From positions 1-64,000 of the forward strand of contig NZ_JANFDG010000026.1 in assembly GCF_024609765.1 (NCBI RefSeq): a DNA stretch of 64,000 nucleotides, written 5' to 3'. Positions within the stretch are counted from its first letter, which is position 1, and each line of letters opens with the position of its first letter. The notes below the pieces were generated by a model that saw only the letters and a list, made by a program, of their open reading frames with translations, was not told the DNA's origin and searched no databases. Shown piece by piece: positions 28,589 through 37,493 of the stretch. The position numbers and the translations under genes were made by a program. Source of the DNA: Shinella pollutisoli. Lineage in GTDB: Bacteria; Pseudomonadota; Alphaproteobacteria; Rhizobiales; Rhizobiaceae.

Positions 28589-29271
28589 CAGGGCGCTCCA
28601 TAGTTAAAGACGACGTGGGTGTGCGCGGGCTTGATCCGGCGCAGCTCGCACTCGATGGGGGACAGCTCAAAGGTGCCGAGCCTGTGGCCTGCGCGGCTGA
28701 CACCCGCCCGGAACTTGGTGACGGTAATGAAATCCGAGCCGATCCCACCGATGAGGGAAGAACCGAGCCTGTGGCCGGCGCGGCCAACGCCCGCACGGAA
28801 CTTTACGGGCGTGAAGCGACCGGGCAGGTTGACGCGCCAGACGAACTGGCTGCCCTCGGGCCGAAGGCGCTGGCCGGCCCGCATGCTGCCGGCCCTGGAC
28901 GGCCAGAACTCGTCGATCGTGATGGCGCTGCCGAGCCTGGAGGCTGTCTCCACCATGTAGGGGATCGACTGTCCGCCACGGGCGGTCCAGCGCTGGTGGG
29001 CGAGGCGCTGGCGTTGCTCGATCGTCAGGGTCTGCCGATCCCGGCCGCAGGGGTCCGGCCCGAGCACCCGCTCGAAATCCGGTAGGAGAGCCTTTGCCGT
29101 GCGCGGGTCGATCTCGTCCATCATCCGTTCGGCAGCACCCTCTGCATCATGCAGGAGACCGCCGGCCGCGCCAAGCACCGTGTCCAGGACCCCGTCGCGG
29201 CGGCCGAGCGCAAAGCCGGTCGGCAGCTTGCGGATGAGGCTTTGGCTGATCGTCCGGAGGTCGCGGGCCAT
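28588..29271 (-). CDS. Baseplate/tail protein gp48 (DUF2313), 227 aa
   Basis: Mu gp48 family: links baseplate to fibre. N-terminus LIRKLPTGFALGRRDG and PDPCGRDRQTLTIEQRQRLAHQRWTARGGQ are family signatures. Odd: the C-terminal part holds an imperfect internal duplication, KFRAGVGRAGHRLGS and KFRAGVSRAGHRLGT, 28 residues apart. Overlapping frames on both sides. Confidence 0.88.
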   Translation of the reverse strand: MARDLRTISQSLIRKLPTGFALGRRDGVLDTVLGAAGGLLHDAEGAAERMMDEIDPRTAKALLPDFERVLGPDPCGRDRQTLTIEQRQRLAHQRWTARGGQSIPYMVETASRLGSAITIDEFWPSRAGSMRAGQRLRPEGSQFVWRVNLPGRFTPVKFRAGVGRAGHRLGSSLIGGIGSDFITVTKFRAGVSRAGHRLGTFELSPIECELRRIKPAHTHVVFNYGAP

Positions 29272-29272
29272 G

Positions 29273-30409
29273 TCAAACTCCGAAAACCGGCTCGCCGGCC
29301 ACCGGATACTCGGTGCGGGCGAGCGTGTAGGTTGCGGCCGGCGTGATCAGATCGTGCGCATATTCGCCCGCGGCCGCTGAGATCGCTTCGCCGATGCGCG
29401 ATTTCTCGATGCGTGCGCCAATGGGGCCAGCGTTCTCCTCGTCCTCCGCGTCGCCGATCGTCGCGACGAAGCGCTTCCATGCCTCCTTGACCGCCGCGCG
29501 GGTGAGCGGCGTGTCGGGACGCACGCGGACTGTCAGCGGCAGTTCGACGATCTCTCCGGCGACGACGACGACACGGGCCGTGACGGGGCGCACGCCGGTC
29601 TGGCTGCCGGGCGCGCCGAGAAAATCCTGCATGGCCTCGACCTCGCCTGCGGACGGTACGCGGGGCGAGCCGTCGGCGTCCCGCATCATGACGACGATGC
29701 CGACCGAGCCGCGGCCGATCCAGTCCTCGACGACGTTGACGGCGGCGACGGGAAACCGGGAGGCAAGCCATGTCGGATAGTCGAAGGCGGCGCCGCCGTG
29801 CGGGCGCTGGCGGATATGGGCGAGCGTGGCGGCGGCGAGCTCCTCCATGGTCCACTCGCCGACGCCGCCGACGAACGGACCGTCGACCGAGGCGCGAGCG
29901 ATCCTCGGCTCGGCCACGACTGTCGTCAGGCGGATGCCGGCCTCCAGGTTGCCCTCGGGACCGGCCTCCACCGCGACGGCTGCGACCGTCACCGTTCCAG
30001 CGGGTCCGATGACGGCCGCCTCGGTGGTGCGATAGAGCACGCCGTCGCCGGAGGAAAATTCCGTCGAGACCGGGATCGGGAAGCCGGGGTCGCCCTCGAG
30101 GAGCACGGAGCCGATGGCGGCGACCGGCGTACGCTGATCGATGCCCCATATGCCGGCATGCCGCAGCACGTGCTCGTCCTCGGCGGTGTCGGGGAAATAT
30201 TGCCGCGCCCAGTAGGCGACATGCTCGTGGATCTCGGAGACGACCAGGACGACGGCCCGGCCGAGCTGGGCGAAGACGCCGCGCGGCGAGCGGACGGCGC
30301 GCGACAAGGCCACCGGGTCGAGATCCGGCCGGATGGCGAGGAGCCCGTCCTCGACGGATGCCGCGAAGCGCGCGGCGAGTTCCCTGGCTTTGGGGATGAT
30401 CAAGCCCAT
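29273..30409 (-). CDS. Baseplate J-like protein gp47, 378 aa
   Basis: Baseplate wedge of contractile tails. Contains the Baseplate_J pattern RQYFPDTAEDEHVLRHAGIWGI and the later GPEGNLEAG, PHGGAAFDY and IGRGSVGIVVM motifs. Length fits Mu gp47. Starts one base after the gp46 stop. Confidence 0.92.
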   Translation of the reverse strand: MGLIIPKARELAARFAASVEDGLLAIRPDLDPVALSRAVRSPRGVFAQLGRAVVLVVSEIHEHVAYWARQYFPDTAEDEHVLRHAGIWGIDQRTPVAAIGSVLLEGDPGFPIPVSTEFSSGDGVLYRTTEAAVIGPAGTVTVAAVAVEAGPEGNLEAGIRLTTVVAEPRIARASVDGPFVGGVGEWTMEELAAATLAHIRQRPHGGAAFDYPTWLASRFPVAAVNVVEDWIGRGSVGIVVMMRDADGSPRVPSAGEVEAMQDFLGAPGSQTGVRPVTARVVVVAGEIVELPLTVRVRPDTPLTRAAVKEAWKRFVATIGDAEDEENAGPIGARIEKSRIGEAISAAAGEYAHDLITPAATYTLARTEYPVAGEPVFGV

Positions 30410-30410
30410 G

Positions 30411-30872
30411 TCAGGCGTCCAGTCTGCGCGAGAGCGACAGCGTGGCGTCGGCGATCCGGACGCGGTAGGCGAGGCGCGCGCCCTCCCGCCATTCCACCTC
30501 GACCTCGGCGGCCGTGCCGGTTTCGCGCGCCACCCAGCCGAGCCCCTCGTCGAGCCAGAACCTGTAGAGCTGGCGCGTCGTCTCGGTTTCCTTGGCGCGG
30601 TCGAGCAGCCAGGTGCGGCAGCCGGTGAGATCTCCGAACGGGTCGAGGGCGTCGCCCGGGCAGCCGCGACGCTCGGAAAAGCTGACGGGCGCCAGGAACG
30701 CGGAGCGGCCCTCGGGAAGCTCGTCGTCGGGAGCGGCGCGGCGTTCGAGGCCGACGGACATCAGCATGGCCGTAACGGGTGTTTCGTCGATCAGGAGGTC
30801 GCAGTCGTCGCCGAGCGCGAGATCGCACCGGCGGGTGTCGGGGTCGAAGACGAGGGCGAGATCGAAGAACAT
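30411..30872 (-). CDS. Baseplate protein gp46 (W/GP46 family), 153 aa
   Basis: Phage GP46 family wedge protein (CDLALGDDCDLLID, CRTWLLDRAKETETT, FWLDEGLGWV). I take ATG 30872: it gives the usual MFFDLAL start, and it falls at the predicted transcription start of the upstream late promoter, implying a leaderless message. A TTG nine bases upstream is possible. Confidence 0.88.
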   Translation of the reverse strand: MFFDLALVFDPDTRRCDLALGDDCDLLIDETPVTAMLMSVGLERRAAPDDELPEGRSAFLAPVSFSERRGCPGDALDPFGDLTGCRTWLLDRAKETETTRQLYRFWLDEGLGWVARETGTAAEVEVEWREGARLAYRVRIADATLSLSRRLDA

Positions 30873-30879
30873 GCGGGCC

Positions 30880-30928
30880 AACCTATCGCGCGCGCGAAAG
30901 AGCGTTCATGCCCGCCATGGCGGGCATG
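30880..30928 (-). promoter_or_regulatory. Predicted late promoter before gp46
   Basis: Palindrome with arms CATGCCCGCC and GGCGGGCATG (30907-30928), then on the minus strand AAC, 18 bases, TAGGTT (30885-30880) as -10. Same layout as two other sites in the prophage. The palindrome centre would lie near -45. Confidence 0.7.
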
Positions 30929-30931
30929 TCG

Positions 30932-31444
30932 TCAGCCTCCAACCGGTGGACCGGGCGGCCCCTCGGGTGCGGAGACGTGCCCATGGGTCTTGTCGATGAT
31001 GACGCCGTCGTGGGTTATCGTGCCGCCGGAAAAGGCGAAGCCGCCGCCGGACATGGTGAGCGTGCAACCGCCGGCCTTGAACGTGATGGAGCCAGCCGCG
31101 ACGACTTCGATCCCGCCGCCCGGCAGGACCACGACCCTGTCGCCCTTGGCATTGGCGATGCCGACCGTCCCGGGGTCCGTCTTGCCGGTGCGCGTCGAGG
31201 GGTTGCCTATCGGCAGGATGACCATGTCGCCCTGGTCGCCGCCGAGCGACAATGCGATCGCCAGCCCGCCGTCCTCCGGCGCGTGCGACACCTGCCCGAA
31301 AGCCTGGAGCACCTCGACGTCCTCGCGGACGATGCCGTCGGCGACCTCGACGGAGGCCGTCTGCATCTCCCCGTCATCGTTGATCTTCTTGATCGTCACG
31401 CGCCGCGCGATGCCGCGCAGGGCGTCCGCCGTTTCCTTGTCCAT
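30932..31444 (-). CDS. Baseplate spike protein gp45, 170 aa
   Basis: Membrane-piercing spike of the contractile tail. N-terminal OB-like domain (VTIKKINDDGEMQTASVEV), a beta-helical shaft (VVLPGGGIEVVAAGSITFKAG, GGCTLTMSGGG), and a tip with HGH (THGHVSAPEG), the His pair that binds iron in Mu gp45. ATG 31444 follows gpP by two bases. Confidence 0.92.
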   Translation of the reverse strand: MDKETADALRGIARRVTIKKINDDGEMQTASVEVADGIVREDVEVLQAFGQVSHAPEDGGLAIALSLGGDQGDMVILPIGNPSTRTGKTDPGTVGIANAKGDRVVVLPGGGIEVVAAGSITFKAGGCTLTMSGGGFAFSGGTITHDGVIIDKTHGHVSAPEGPPGPPVGG

Positions 31445-31446
31445 GC

Positions 31447-32649
31447 TCAAAGCCTCTCTGCTGTTCCGTCGAGCGCGCCCGAAGACGAAGCCCGGCGCGT
31501 GCCGCGCGACGGTGCGTTGGCGCGGCGGGACCCCGTGCTGCCCTTGTCGAAGGCCTCCGGCGAGGTCACCGTCAGCGTGGTCGTCCGCCCGCCGTCGTCC
31601 TCGCGCATCTCGACGCGCGAGATCAGCATGTCGCGGTTGATGCCGTTGTAGACGTCCGAGACCGTCGTCAGCTCGTTGATGCGCCACGGCCGCCCGCCGA
31701 CGCCGAAACCGTGTACCGTGTAGGAGAGCTGCTCGCCCTTGGCGCGGGCCGTGCGCATGCGCCAGTCGGCCTCGTCCCGGGCGCTCATCTGGTCGGCCTT
31801 CGACCTGGCGAGATGCGTGATGGGCCGGTAGCGCGTGATCTCGCCGTCCTCGGCAATGCCGGTGGCGGCCGTGCCCTTGCGCTCGCGCTCGGTGGCCGAG
31901 CCGTCCGTGGGCTCGCGGTCCTCGACGGAAACCGGCTCTGCCGTGACATCGAGGGGCGCGGCGCGGCGCTCCTTCGAGGCGCGCTCCGACTGGCCGCGCA
32001 CGATGGTCTTGGAATAGCGGCCGGAATGGTCGAACTCGCCTTCAGCCGAGAGCACGTTGCCCGGCAGGGACAGGTCGGCCGGCGCCCGGGTCGCGCCGGT
32101 ACGGGTGATTACGATGCCGCCGATGCCATCCGACAGGATCAGCGCGTGACGGGACCGTGCGCCCTTCTCGATCGCCGAATGCGCAGTCTCCGAAAGGTCG
32201 ATCGAGTAGCGTTGGAACGGCTCGCCGGTATCGATCTCGCAGTTGACCGACAGCCCGAAGGGGCTTGAAATGCGCTTCACGGCCTCTTCGAGCTTCACGT
32301 TTTTGAACTCGGCGACCTTGCCGTCGCCGATCGCATCGCAGTCGACCAGGTCGCCGGTCTTGTCCCGTCCGGTGATGGTGACGCGCGCCTCGCCCTCGCC
32401 GATCGACGTGCTGACCTTGTCGACATAGCCGACGAGCACCGGCGCGCCGTCGGCCGAGATCGTCGCGTCCATGCCCGGCCGCGCGAGGATCGCCGCGGCG
32501 TAGGTCGAGTTCGGCAGCGCGGCGTTGATCCGGAGATCGCGCAATTCGATCGTGAAGGAGCCGGAGAGGTCCTCCATGTCCCGGCTCACCTCGCAGGACG
32601 TCCAGGCCGTGAACGGTCCGCCGCCGATCGAGACCGTGAGGCCGGTCAT
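31447..32649 (-). CDS. Baseplate hub protein P (gp44), 400 aa
   Basis: Mu gpP family, hub between tube and spike. Starts TVSIGGGPFTAWTSCEVSRDME, with LVGYVDKVSTSIGEGEARVTITGRDKTGDLVDC as the conserved central motif and RPITHLARSKADQMSARDEADWR later. The last 45 residues are Ser/Arg-rich and probably disordered. ATG overlaps the gpN stop. Confidence 0.9.
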   Translation of the reverse strand: MTGLTVSIGGGPFTAWTSCEVSRDMEDLSGSFTIELRDLRINAALPNSTYAAAILARPGMDATISADGAPVLVGYVDKVSTSIGEGEARVTITGRDKTGDLVDCDAIGDGKVAEFKNVKLEEAVKRISSPFGLSVNCEIDTGEPFQRYSIDLSETAHSAIEKGARSRHALILSDGIGGIVITRTGATRAPADLSLPGNVLSAEGEFDHSGRYSKTIVRGQSERASKERRAAPLDVTAEPVSVEDREPTDGSATERERKGTAATGIAEDGEITRYRPITHLARSKADQMSARDEADWRMRTARAKGEQLSYTVHGFGVGGRPWRINELTTVSDVYNGINRDMLISRVEMREDDGGRTTTLTVTSPEAFDKGSTGSRRANAPSRGTRRASSSGALDGTAERL

Positions 32650-33899
32650 CTGAGCACCTCGACTGGCCCGTCCATATGGGCGGGATGGCGCGGCCGGTTG
32701 CGGCGGACGATGTCGCGGAAGGCCGGCTCGACGCTCTGCGGATCGTCGCCGAAGAGATGATGGGCGACCTGCCAGGCCTCCACCGGCATGTCCGGCCGGA
32801 TGAAGAGGACGTCGGGGAGACGGCCGATCCGCTCGTTGATGTCGGCGGCGATCGCCGCCTGCAGCGTGGCGAGCTCGCGGCGCAGGCTGCCGGTCTCCCC
32901 GGCGTAGGCGGAGGCGCTCATCGTCTCAAGCGCAGCCACCACGTTGCCGATCGCCCCCCCGAACCGGCTGCGGTAGGAGAGTGCCTCGCGGCGGCTCTCA
33001 TAGGAGGCGTAGATCGACTGGCCCGCGCCCGCCGCCAGCGCCCGCACGCTTGCGGCCGCCAGCAGCACCGCATCCGGCGGCGACGGCGCCAAGAGGATCT
33101 GTGTCGTCAGCGCCTCGCCGAGGTCGAGCGCCATCGTCATCAGGGCGAGCGGCGACGGCGATGCCTCGACGGCGGCGCCCGCTGCGGGAGAGACGGCCGG
33201 CGTCAACGCCGGCGCCGCGAGAATGGCGACGGCCGAGGAGACCATCACGTCATAGCCGTGCGCGCCCGTGGGAGCGACGGTCGGGATCGACGCCAGCAGA
33301 CGGGGCAGCGCCCGCCGTGCACGGGCCGGAGGGGCGAGCGCCGCGGCGGCCGAACGGAAGATGCGCGTGGCGCGGTTGACCGATCTTTGCCTTGCGGCTG
33401 AGATCGTCCGCCGGTCGTGGGCGGCGGCGAGCGTGCCGACGACGGCGCCGATCGACGTGACGGCGGCGGTCAGCGCCGACAGGCTTCCGGCGAGGCGGCC
33501 GAGCCCGCCGAGCCCGCCGAGGGGAAGACGCTTGAACTGCACCGAGAAGCGCGTGACGCGCAGCTCCCGGTCGGAGAAGAAGACCTGCCCGGGCTCCTCC
33601 AGCATGACGGTCATCGGCCCGAGCCACGGATGCACGAGGGTCGCCGGCCCCGGCATCTCCATCGCCGCGATCAGCGCGGCGCCCTTTGCCGCATAGTCGT
33701 CGCCGACGATCAGGCCCTCGATGGAGACGATCGCCGGCGCCGTCCCGAAGTCGTCATAGGCGGGCAGGTCGACGCCCGGGAAGAGCTGCTCGGCAATCCG
33801 GCGGCCGGCGGCCGTCGACGTGTCCGGAACGTGGAACCCGACGCCCCGCCAGAAGCCGGGCAACAGGCCGGGAAGAAGCGCGCCGTCGTCGCCGAACAC
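32646..33899 (-). CDS. DNA circularisation/tail protein N (gp43), 417 aa
   Basis: Mu gpN family (circularisation N-terminal domain): RGVGFHVPDTSTAAGRR, LFPGVDLPAYDDFG, HPWLGPMTV and REL-VTRFSVQF patterns at 17-130; the remainder is Ala-rich helix. In Mu it is a tail component and in infecting particles holds the DNA ends together. GTG start two bases after the tape-measure stop. Confidence 0.85.
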   Translation of the reverse strand: MFGDDGALLPGLLPGFWRGVGFHVPDTSTAAGRRIAEQLFPGVDLPAYDDFGTAPAIVSIEGLIVGDDYAAKGAALIAAMEMPGPATLVHPWLGPMTVMLEEPGQVFFSDRELRVTRFSVQFKRLPLGGLGGLGRLAGSLSALTAAVTSIGAVVGTLAAAHDRRTISAARQRSVNRATRIFRSAAAALAPPARARRALPRLLASIPTVAPTGAHGYDVMVSSAVAILAAPALTPAVSPAAGAAVEASPSPLALMTMALDLGEALTTQILLAPSPPDAVLLAAASVRALAAGAGQSIYASYESRREALSYRSRFGGAIGNVVAALETMSASAYAGETGSLRRELATLQAAIAADINERIGRLPDVLFIRPDMPVEAWQVAHHLFGDDPQSVEPAFRDIVRRNRPRHPAHMDGPVEVLR

Positions 33900-33902
33900 G
33901 CC

Positions 33903-36482
33903 TTACACCCTCCCGACGCTGCGGCCGGTATTGCCGGCGGCGATCGCGACCTTGCGATTGTCGCTCTCGGTGCTCACGACCTTGCCGGGGCCGTCGACGA
34001 CGATGCGCACCGTTCCCCCGACATCGACCTGCTGGCGCGGAACGGCCTGGGCGAACCGCGTCGCGGCTGTGTTGGAGTTGGCAGCGGCCTTCTTGAAGGG
34101 GATTTTGGGCGGGCCACCCATATAGTCGTCATGGGCGGCATCGCGGTCACTGCCGTCCTCGCTGGAGCCGGCCGTGCCGCCGTTGGGCAGCATGTCGCCG
34201 GGCGCGGCATTGCCCCTCAGGCCGGAGAGCGCGCTCTTCACCCGTTCGATCGCGCCGGCGAAGCTGTTCCAGGCGTCGATGATCGTCTGCGGCAGCAGGC
34301 TTTCCCACTTGATCCCCTCCGCGACGGTGGCGGCGAGATTGCGGTGGAGCGCGATCACCTTGTCGATAAGCCCCGTGAAGTCCCGCCACAGGTCGATGAC
34401 CGTCTGCGGCAGCAGCGCCGACCAGTCCGGCTTGCCGTCGCGGACGCTCTCGATGAAATCGGCGAGCGCCTCCGCGCCGCTCGCAAGCCCGTCGGCGAAG
34501 CCGCTGACGAGCTGGGTGGCGAGCGCGATCGAGCCGCCGGCGAGGTCGCCGATGAACTTGAAGAGCCCCGTGCCCTTGCCGCTGTCGAGGCCGTAGATCG
34601 TGTCCAGGGCGTCGCCGATCCGCTTGAACGCATCGGCGAAACGGCCGATCGACTTGAACGTGGAGCCGACGTTCTCGCCGATCCTCTCCAGCCAGGGCGC
34701 GAAGCCGGAGCCGAAGTCCTTCAGCGCGTTCCACGCGTCGGCGATCCCCGTCAGTGCCGTCTCCAGCACCCTGAATGCTCCGATCTTCACGTCGTCGATC
34801 GTGATGCCGGAAAGATCGACGTCCAGGTTGAGGCCCCTGCCGAAGCCCTCGAAGAGCCCTCGAAGGTTCTTCAGACCGGCCTTCACGTCCGTCCAGGCGC
34901 TGGCCAGTCCCCGCCGCACCGTCGGCCCGTACCGCTCCCATGTCTCCCGGCCGGCCTGGACGATGCGCCGCCCGCGGGCGCGCATGTCCTCGGCCAGGCT
35001 GCGGAAACCCTGCTTTGCGCGATCCCATATCCGCATGACGCGCGGACCGTAGGTGTTCCAGTTGCGGTAGACGTGCAGGCCGGCGGCCGCGATCAGCCCG
35101 AGCGCGATCCCGACCGGCGAGATCAGGGCGGCAAGCGCGGCGAACCCCGCGCCGATGATCGGCAGAGCGATGCCGAGCGCGCCGAAGGCCGCCGCCAGCA
35201 TGACGCCGCCGCCGGCAAGCGCGACGATGCGGGTGCCGAGCCCGCCGCTCTCCTTGTTCCACGCCCGATACCACTTGAGCCCGTCCATCAGGTAGCCGTT
35301 GATGGTCGGCAGCCACGTGCCGAAGCCGAAGCCGACCTCGCGCGCGGCCTGCGTGCCGATCTCCCGGAACGTTATGAGCTGGCGGTTCATGCCGGCCATC
35401 TGCGTTTCGAAGTCCTCGTCGATGATCGCGCCGCTCGCCTTCGCGACCTCGTCCTTGATGCGCTTGTACTCGTCGACGTTGGTGAGGAACGGGATCAGGA
35501 AGTCCATGACCTGCTGGTCGGAGAAGAGATTGCCGAGGGCGCCGGCGCCGTGGATCGCTTCGAGCTGCTCGCGCACGAAGCCGAGCGCATCGGCCCCTTC
35601 CAGGCCGTTGGCCTTGGCCTTCTTCATCAGCTTTTCGATTTCGCCGCCGGACACGCCCGTCAGCTTGACGATCTTCTGCATGACGGCCTCGATCGGGTTG
35701 ATGCCCTTCACCGCCGCGTCGGCCATGACCGCCTGGATGTCGACGCCGGCGTCCTTGAAGTTCTTGATCGTCGCGGGCGCCGCGATCTTCGACAGGAAGT
35801 TCTTCAGGTTGTTGGCGGCCTCGCTCGGGTCGGCCGTGCCCTTGCGGGCGATCTGCAGCGCGGCGCCGAGGAAGTCGACGGCCTCACGGCCGACCACGCC
35901 GTACTTGGCCATCTGGCTGGTCAGCGTCGGGAAGTAGCGCGCCATGTCCTTGAGCTCGAAGGCGCCCTCCTTGCCGGAGACGACAAGGGCGCCGATCGCA
36001 TCGTTAAGCTGGTCGGCGGGAAGCTTCAGCGTCTGGAGCATGGAGGTCGCGACCTTGGACATGTCCGAGAATTCGGCGTTCGCCGCCGTCGCGGCCTTGC
36101 CGATCGTGCCGATCGACTGGTCGATCAGCGCGCGGTCGAGGCCGGCGGCGATCATCTCCCCGGCGCCGGCGGCGATCGTGTCGGAGACCTGGCCGATCGA
36201 AAGCGCCAGTTCCTCGTATTCGGAGCGTGCCTGCGCCACGAAGCTGAAGGCGGCCTTGCCCGACAGATTCGCCGTCGCGGCGATGTCGATCAGCTTCTGC
36301 TGGAACGCGGCCGCCTCGTTGATCGGGCCCATGAAGGAGATGGCGGCGACGGCCGTGCCGAGCACGCCGATCTTGGTGGCAAAGGACGCGAGCCCCTTGA
36401 GCGTGCCGGTGAGCCGGCGCAGCGGGCCGGTCAGCCGGTCGCGCAGGCGCACAAGGACGTCGAGGTTCATCGACCGTGCCAT
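33903..36482 (-). CDS. Tape measure protein (gp42), 859 aa
   Basis: Sets tail length and enters the host membrane during injection. Long helical protein: N-terminal region LRDRLTGPLRRLTGTLKGL, phage tail tape-measure core ALSIGQVSDTIAAGAGEM, KYFPTLTSQM-like segment, then a hydrophobic centre with two to three membrane-like helices at about 415-475. The C-terminal third is soluble. Largest phage gene, as expected. ATG overlaps the chaperone-extension stop. Confidence 0.93.
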   Translation of the reverse strand: MARSMNLDVLVRLRDRLTGPLRRLTGTLKGLASFATKIGVLGTAVAAISFMGPINEAAAFQQKLIDIAATANLSGKAAFSFVAQARSEYEELALSIGQVSDTIAAGAGEMIAAGLDRALIDQSIGTIGKAATAANAEFSDMSKVATSMLQTLKLPADQLNDAIGALVVSGKEGAFELKDMARYFPTLTSQMAKYGVVGREAVDFLGAALQIARKGTADPSEAANNLKNFLSKIAAPATIKNFKDAGVDIQAVMADAAVKGINPIEAVMQKIVKLTGVSGGEIEKLMKKAKANGLEGADALGFVREQLEAIHGAGALGNLFSDQQVMDFLIPFLTNVDEYKRIKDEVAKASGAIIDEDFETQMAGMNRQLITFREIGTQAAREVGFGFGTWLPTINGYLMDGLKWYRAWNKESGGLGTRIVALAGGGVMLAAAFGALGIALPIIGAGFAALAALISPVGIALGLIAAAGLHVYRNWNTYGPRVMRIWDRAKQGFRSLAEDMRARGRRIVQAGRETWERYGPTVRRGLASAWTDVKAGLKNLRGLFEGFGRGLNLDVDLSGITIDDVKIGAFRVLETALTGIADAWNALKDFGSGFAPWLERIGENVGSTFKSIGRFADAFKRIGDALDTIYGLDSGKGTGLFKFIGDLAGGSIALATQLVSGFADGLASGAEALADFIESVRDGKPDWSALLPQTVIDLWRDFTGLIDKVIALHRNLAATVAEGIKWESLLPQTIIDAWNSFAGAIERVKSALSGLRGNAAPGDMLPNGGTAGSSEDGSDRDAAHDDYMGGPPKIPFKKAAANSNTAATRFAQAVPRQQVDVGGTVRIVVDGPGKVVSTESDNRKVAIAAGNTGRSVGRV

Positions 36483-36483
36483 G

Positions 36484-36648
36484 TCAGTCTCCCTTCGAGA
36501 GCTCCAGCTCCTCCGCGCGCCACGACATGACGCAGTTCCACCAGAAGCTCAGGCGGTCGATGTCGAAGCTTTCGAGCTCGGCCGCGCTGAAGCCGGTGGC
36601 GCTGGCAATCGCACCTAGGCGCGTTTGCCAGTCCTCTGGCCACTCGCC
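36484..36648 (-). CDS. Tail assembly chaperone extension, reached by -1 frameshift, 54 aa
   Basis: Open reading frame with no start of its own; it continues gp41 after the slippery heptamer T-TTT-TTG (36654-36648). Sequence begins GEWPEDWQTRLGAIASATG and holds FSAAELESFDIDRLSFWWN, the GpT-type chaperone domain. The fusion is about 204 aa. A G/GT pair by frameshift is a conserved feature of long-tailed phages. Confidence 0.75.
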   Translation of the reverse strand, partial: GEWPEDWQTRLGAIASATGFSAAELESFDIDRLSFWWNCVMSWRAEELELSKGD

Positions 36649-37097
36649 AAAAAATGGTTGAGCACCTGGCCGGCCGCCGTGATGTCGGCGGCATCCATCT
36701 TGTCGTAGAGCTTGTTCATCACGGCGAGGTTGGTCTTGGTGGACTGGCCGATCGCGACGACGGCCATGTCCGCGTCCCCGGCCGCCGCAATCGCCCGCTG
36801 GTCGGCGCCCGTCAGCCGGTGGAAGACCAGCTCGCGATACTCCCGCTCGCGGATCTTGCCGTCCTTGCGCGACGTGATCGTCTGCGGATAGAGGAGCGGC
36901 AGCGTCACGGACCCGTCGCGGTTGCGCACGGCGCGGTCCGGCAGGCGGTCCTCCGGATAGAGATCCTCGTCCACGATGTCGGGGTCGACGAGGTCGCCGG
37001 CGGGCAGCTTGGCGTCCTCCTCGACGATGTCGGTGTCTGCCGTCCGGCCGGGCTTGTCCTCGTCGAGGTCGATGGTGACGTGGGTGTTCGGCTTCAT
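36615..37097 (-). CDS. Tail assembly chaperone gp41 (G), 160 aa
   Basis: Made before the tape-measure gene, as in all long-tailed phages. Mu gp41 family: VTLPLLYPQTITSRKDGKIREREYRELVFHRLTGADQRAI. The first 60 residues are acidic. It ends at 36615 in zero frame; a fraction of ribosomes should slip at 36648. ATG 37097 overlaps the tube-protein stop. Confidence 0.88.
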   Translation of the reverse strand: MKPNTHVTIDLDEDKPGRTADTDIVEEDAKLPAGDLVDPDIVDEDLYPEDRLPDRAVRNRDGSVTLPLLYPQTITSRKDGKIREREYRELVFHRLTGADQRAIAAAGDADMAVVAIGQSTKTNLAVMNKLYDKMDAADITAAGQVLNHFLASGQRTGKRA

Positions 37098-37459
37098 CCG
37101 ACGATCTCCTCTGCCGCCGAGCCTTCCCACTTGAGCTCGATCTTGCCGCCTTCGCCGCCGGTTACATCGGGGATGTCGTCGGAGAGGAACGCGTCCGGGA
37201 TGACGAAGGTCTGCCCGGTGTCGCAGAGCACCTGCAGCTCGCCTTCGCCGGGCGAAAGCAGGTTGCCGAGACGCTGGCCGCGTTCCAGGTTGGTGGTCGC
37301 CGTCACCTGCGAACCCTGGAACTCCTGGGCGCGGCCGACCTTGCGGCCGTAGGTGACGGGGTTGTTCTTCATCCCGCCCTTGCGCAGCTTCGCGCCCTTC
37401 TCGACCGGCAGGTTGCGCCCCCGCCAGACGATGTCCACGATGCCCAATACCTGAGCCAT
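37094..37459 (-). CDS. Tail tube protein M (gp40), 121 aa
   Basis: Mu gpM family inner tube subunit: IVDIVWRGRNLPVEKGAKLRKGG and VTATTNLERGQRLGNLL, with a beta-rich fold. The gene sits between sheath and chaperone as in Mu. Confidence 0.9.
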   Translation of the reverse strand: MAQVLGIVDIVWRGRNLPVEKGAKLRKGGMKNNPVTYGRKVGRAQEFQGSQVTATTNLERGQRLGNLLSPGEGELQVLCDTGQTFVIPDAFLSDDIPDVTGGEGGKIELKWEGSAAEEIVG

Positions 37460-37493
37460 GACGTTTCCTTTCTCCTTCAGCCGGCGGCGCCGG

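Noticed and set aside
33417-36530. 1037-aa + strand frame over the tape-measure and gpN genes
   Set aside because: Antisense shadow with biased Arg/Asp/Ala composition; the minus strand holds clear Mu orthologues.
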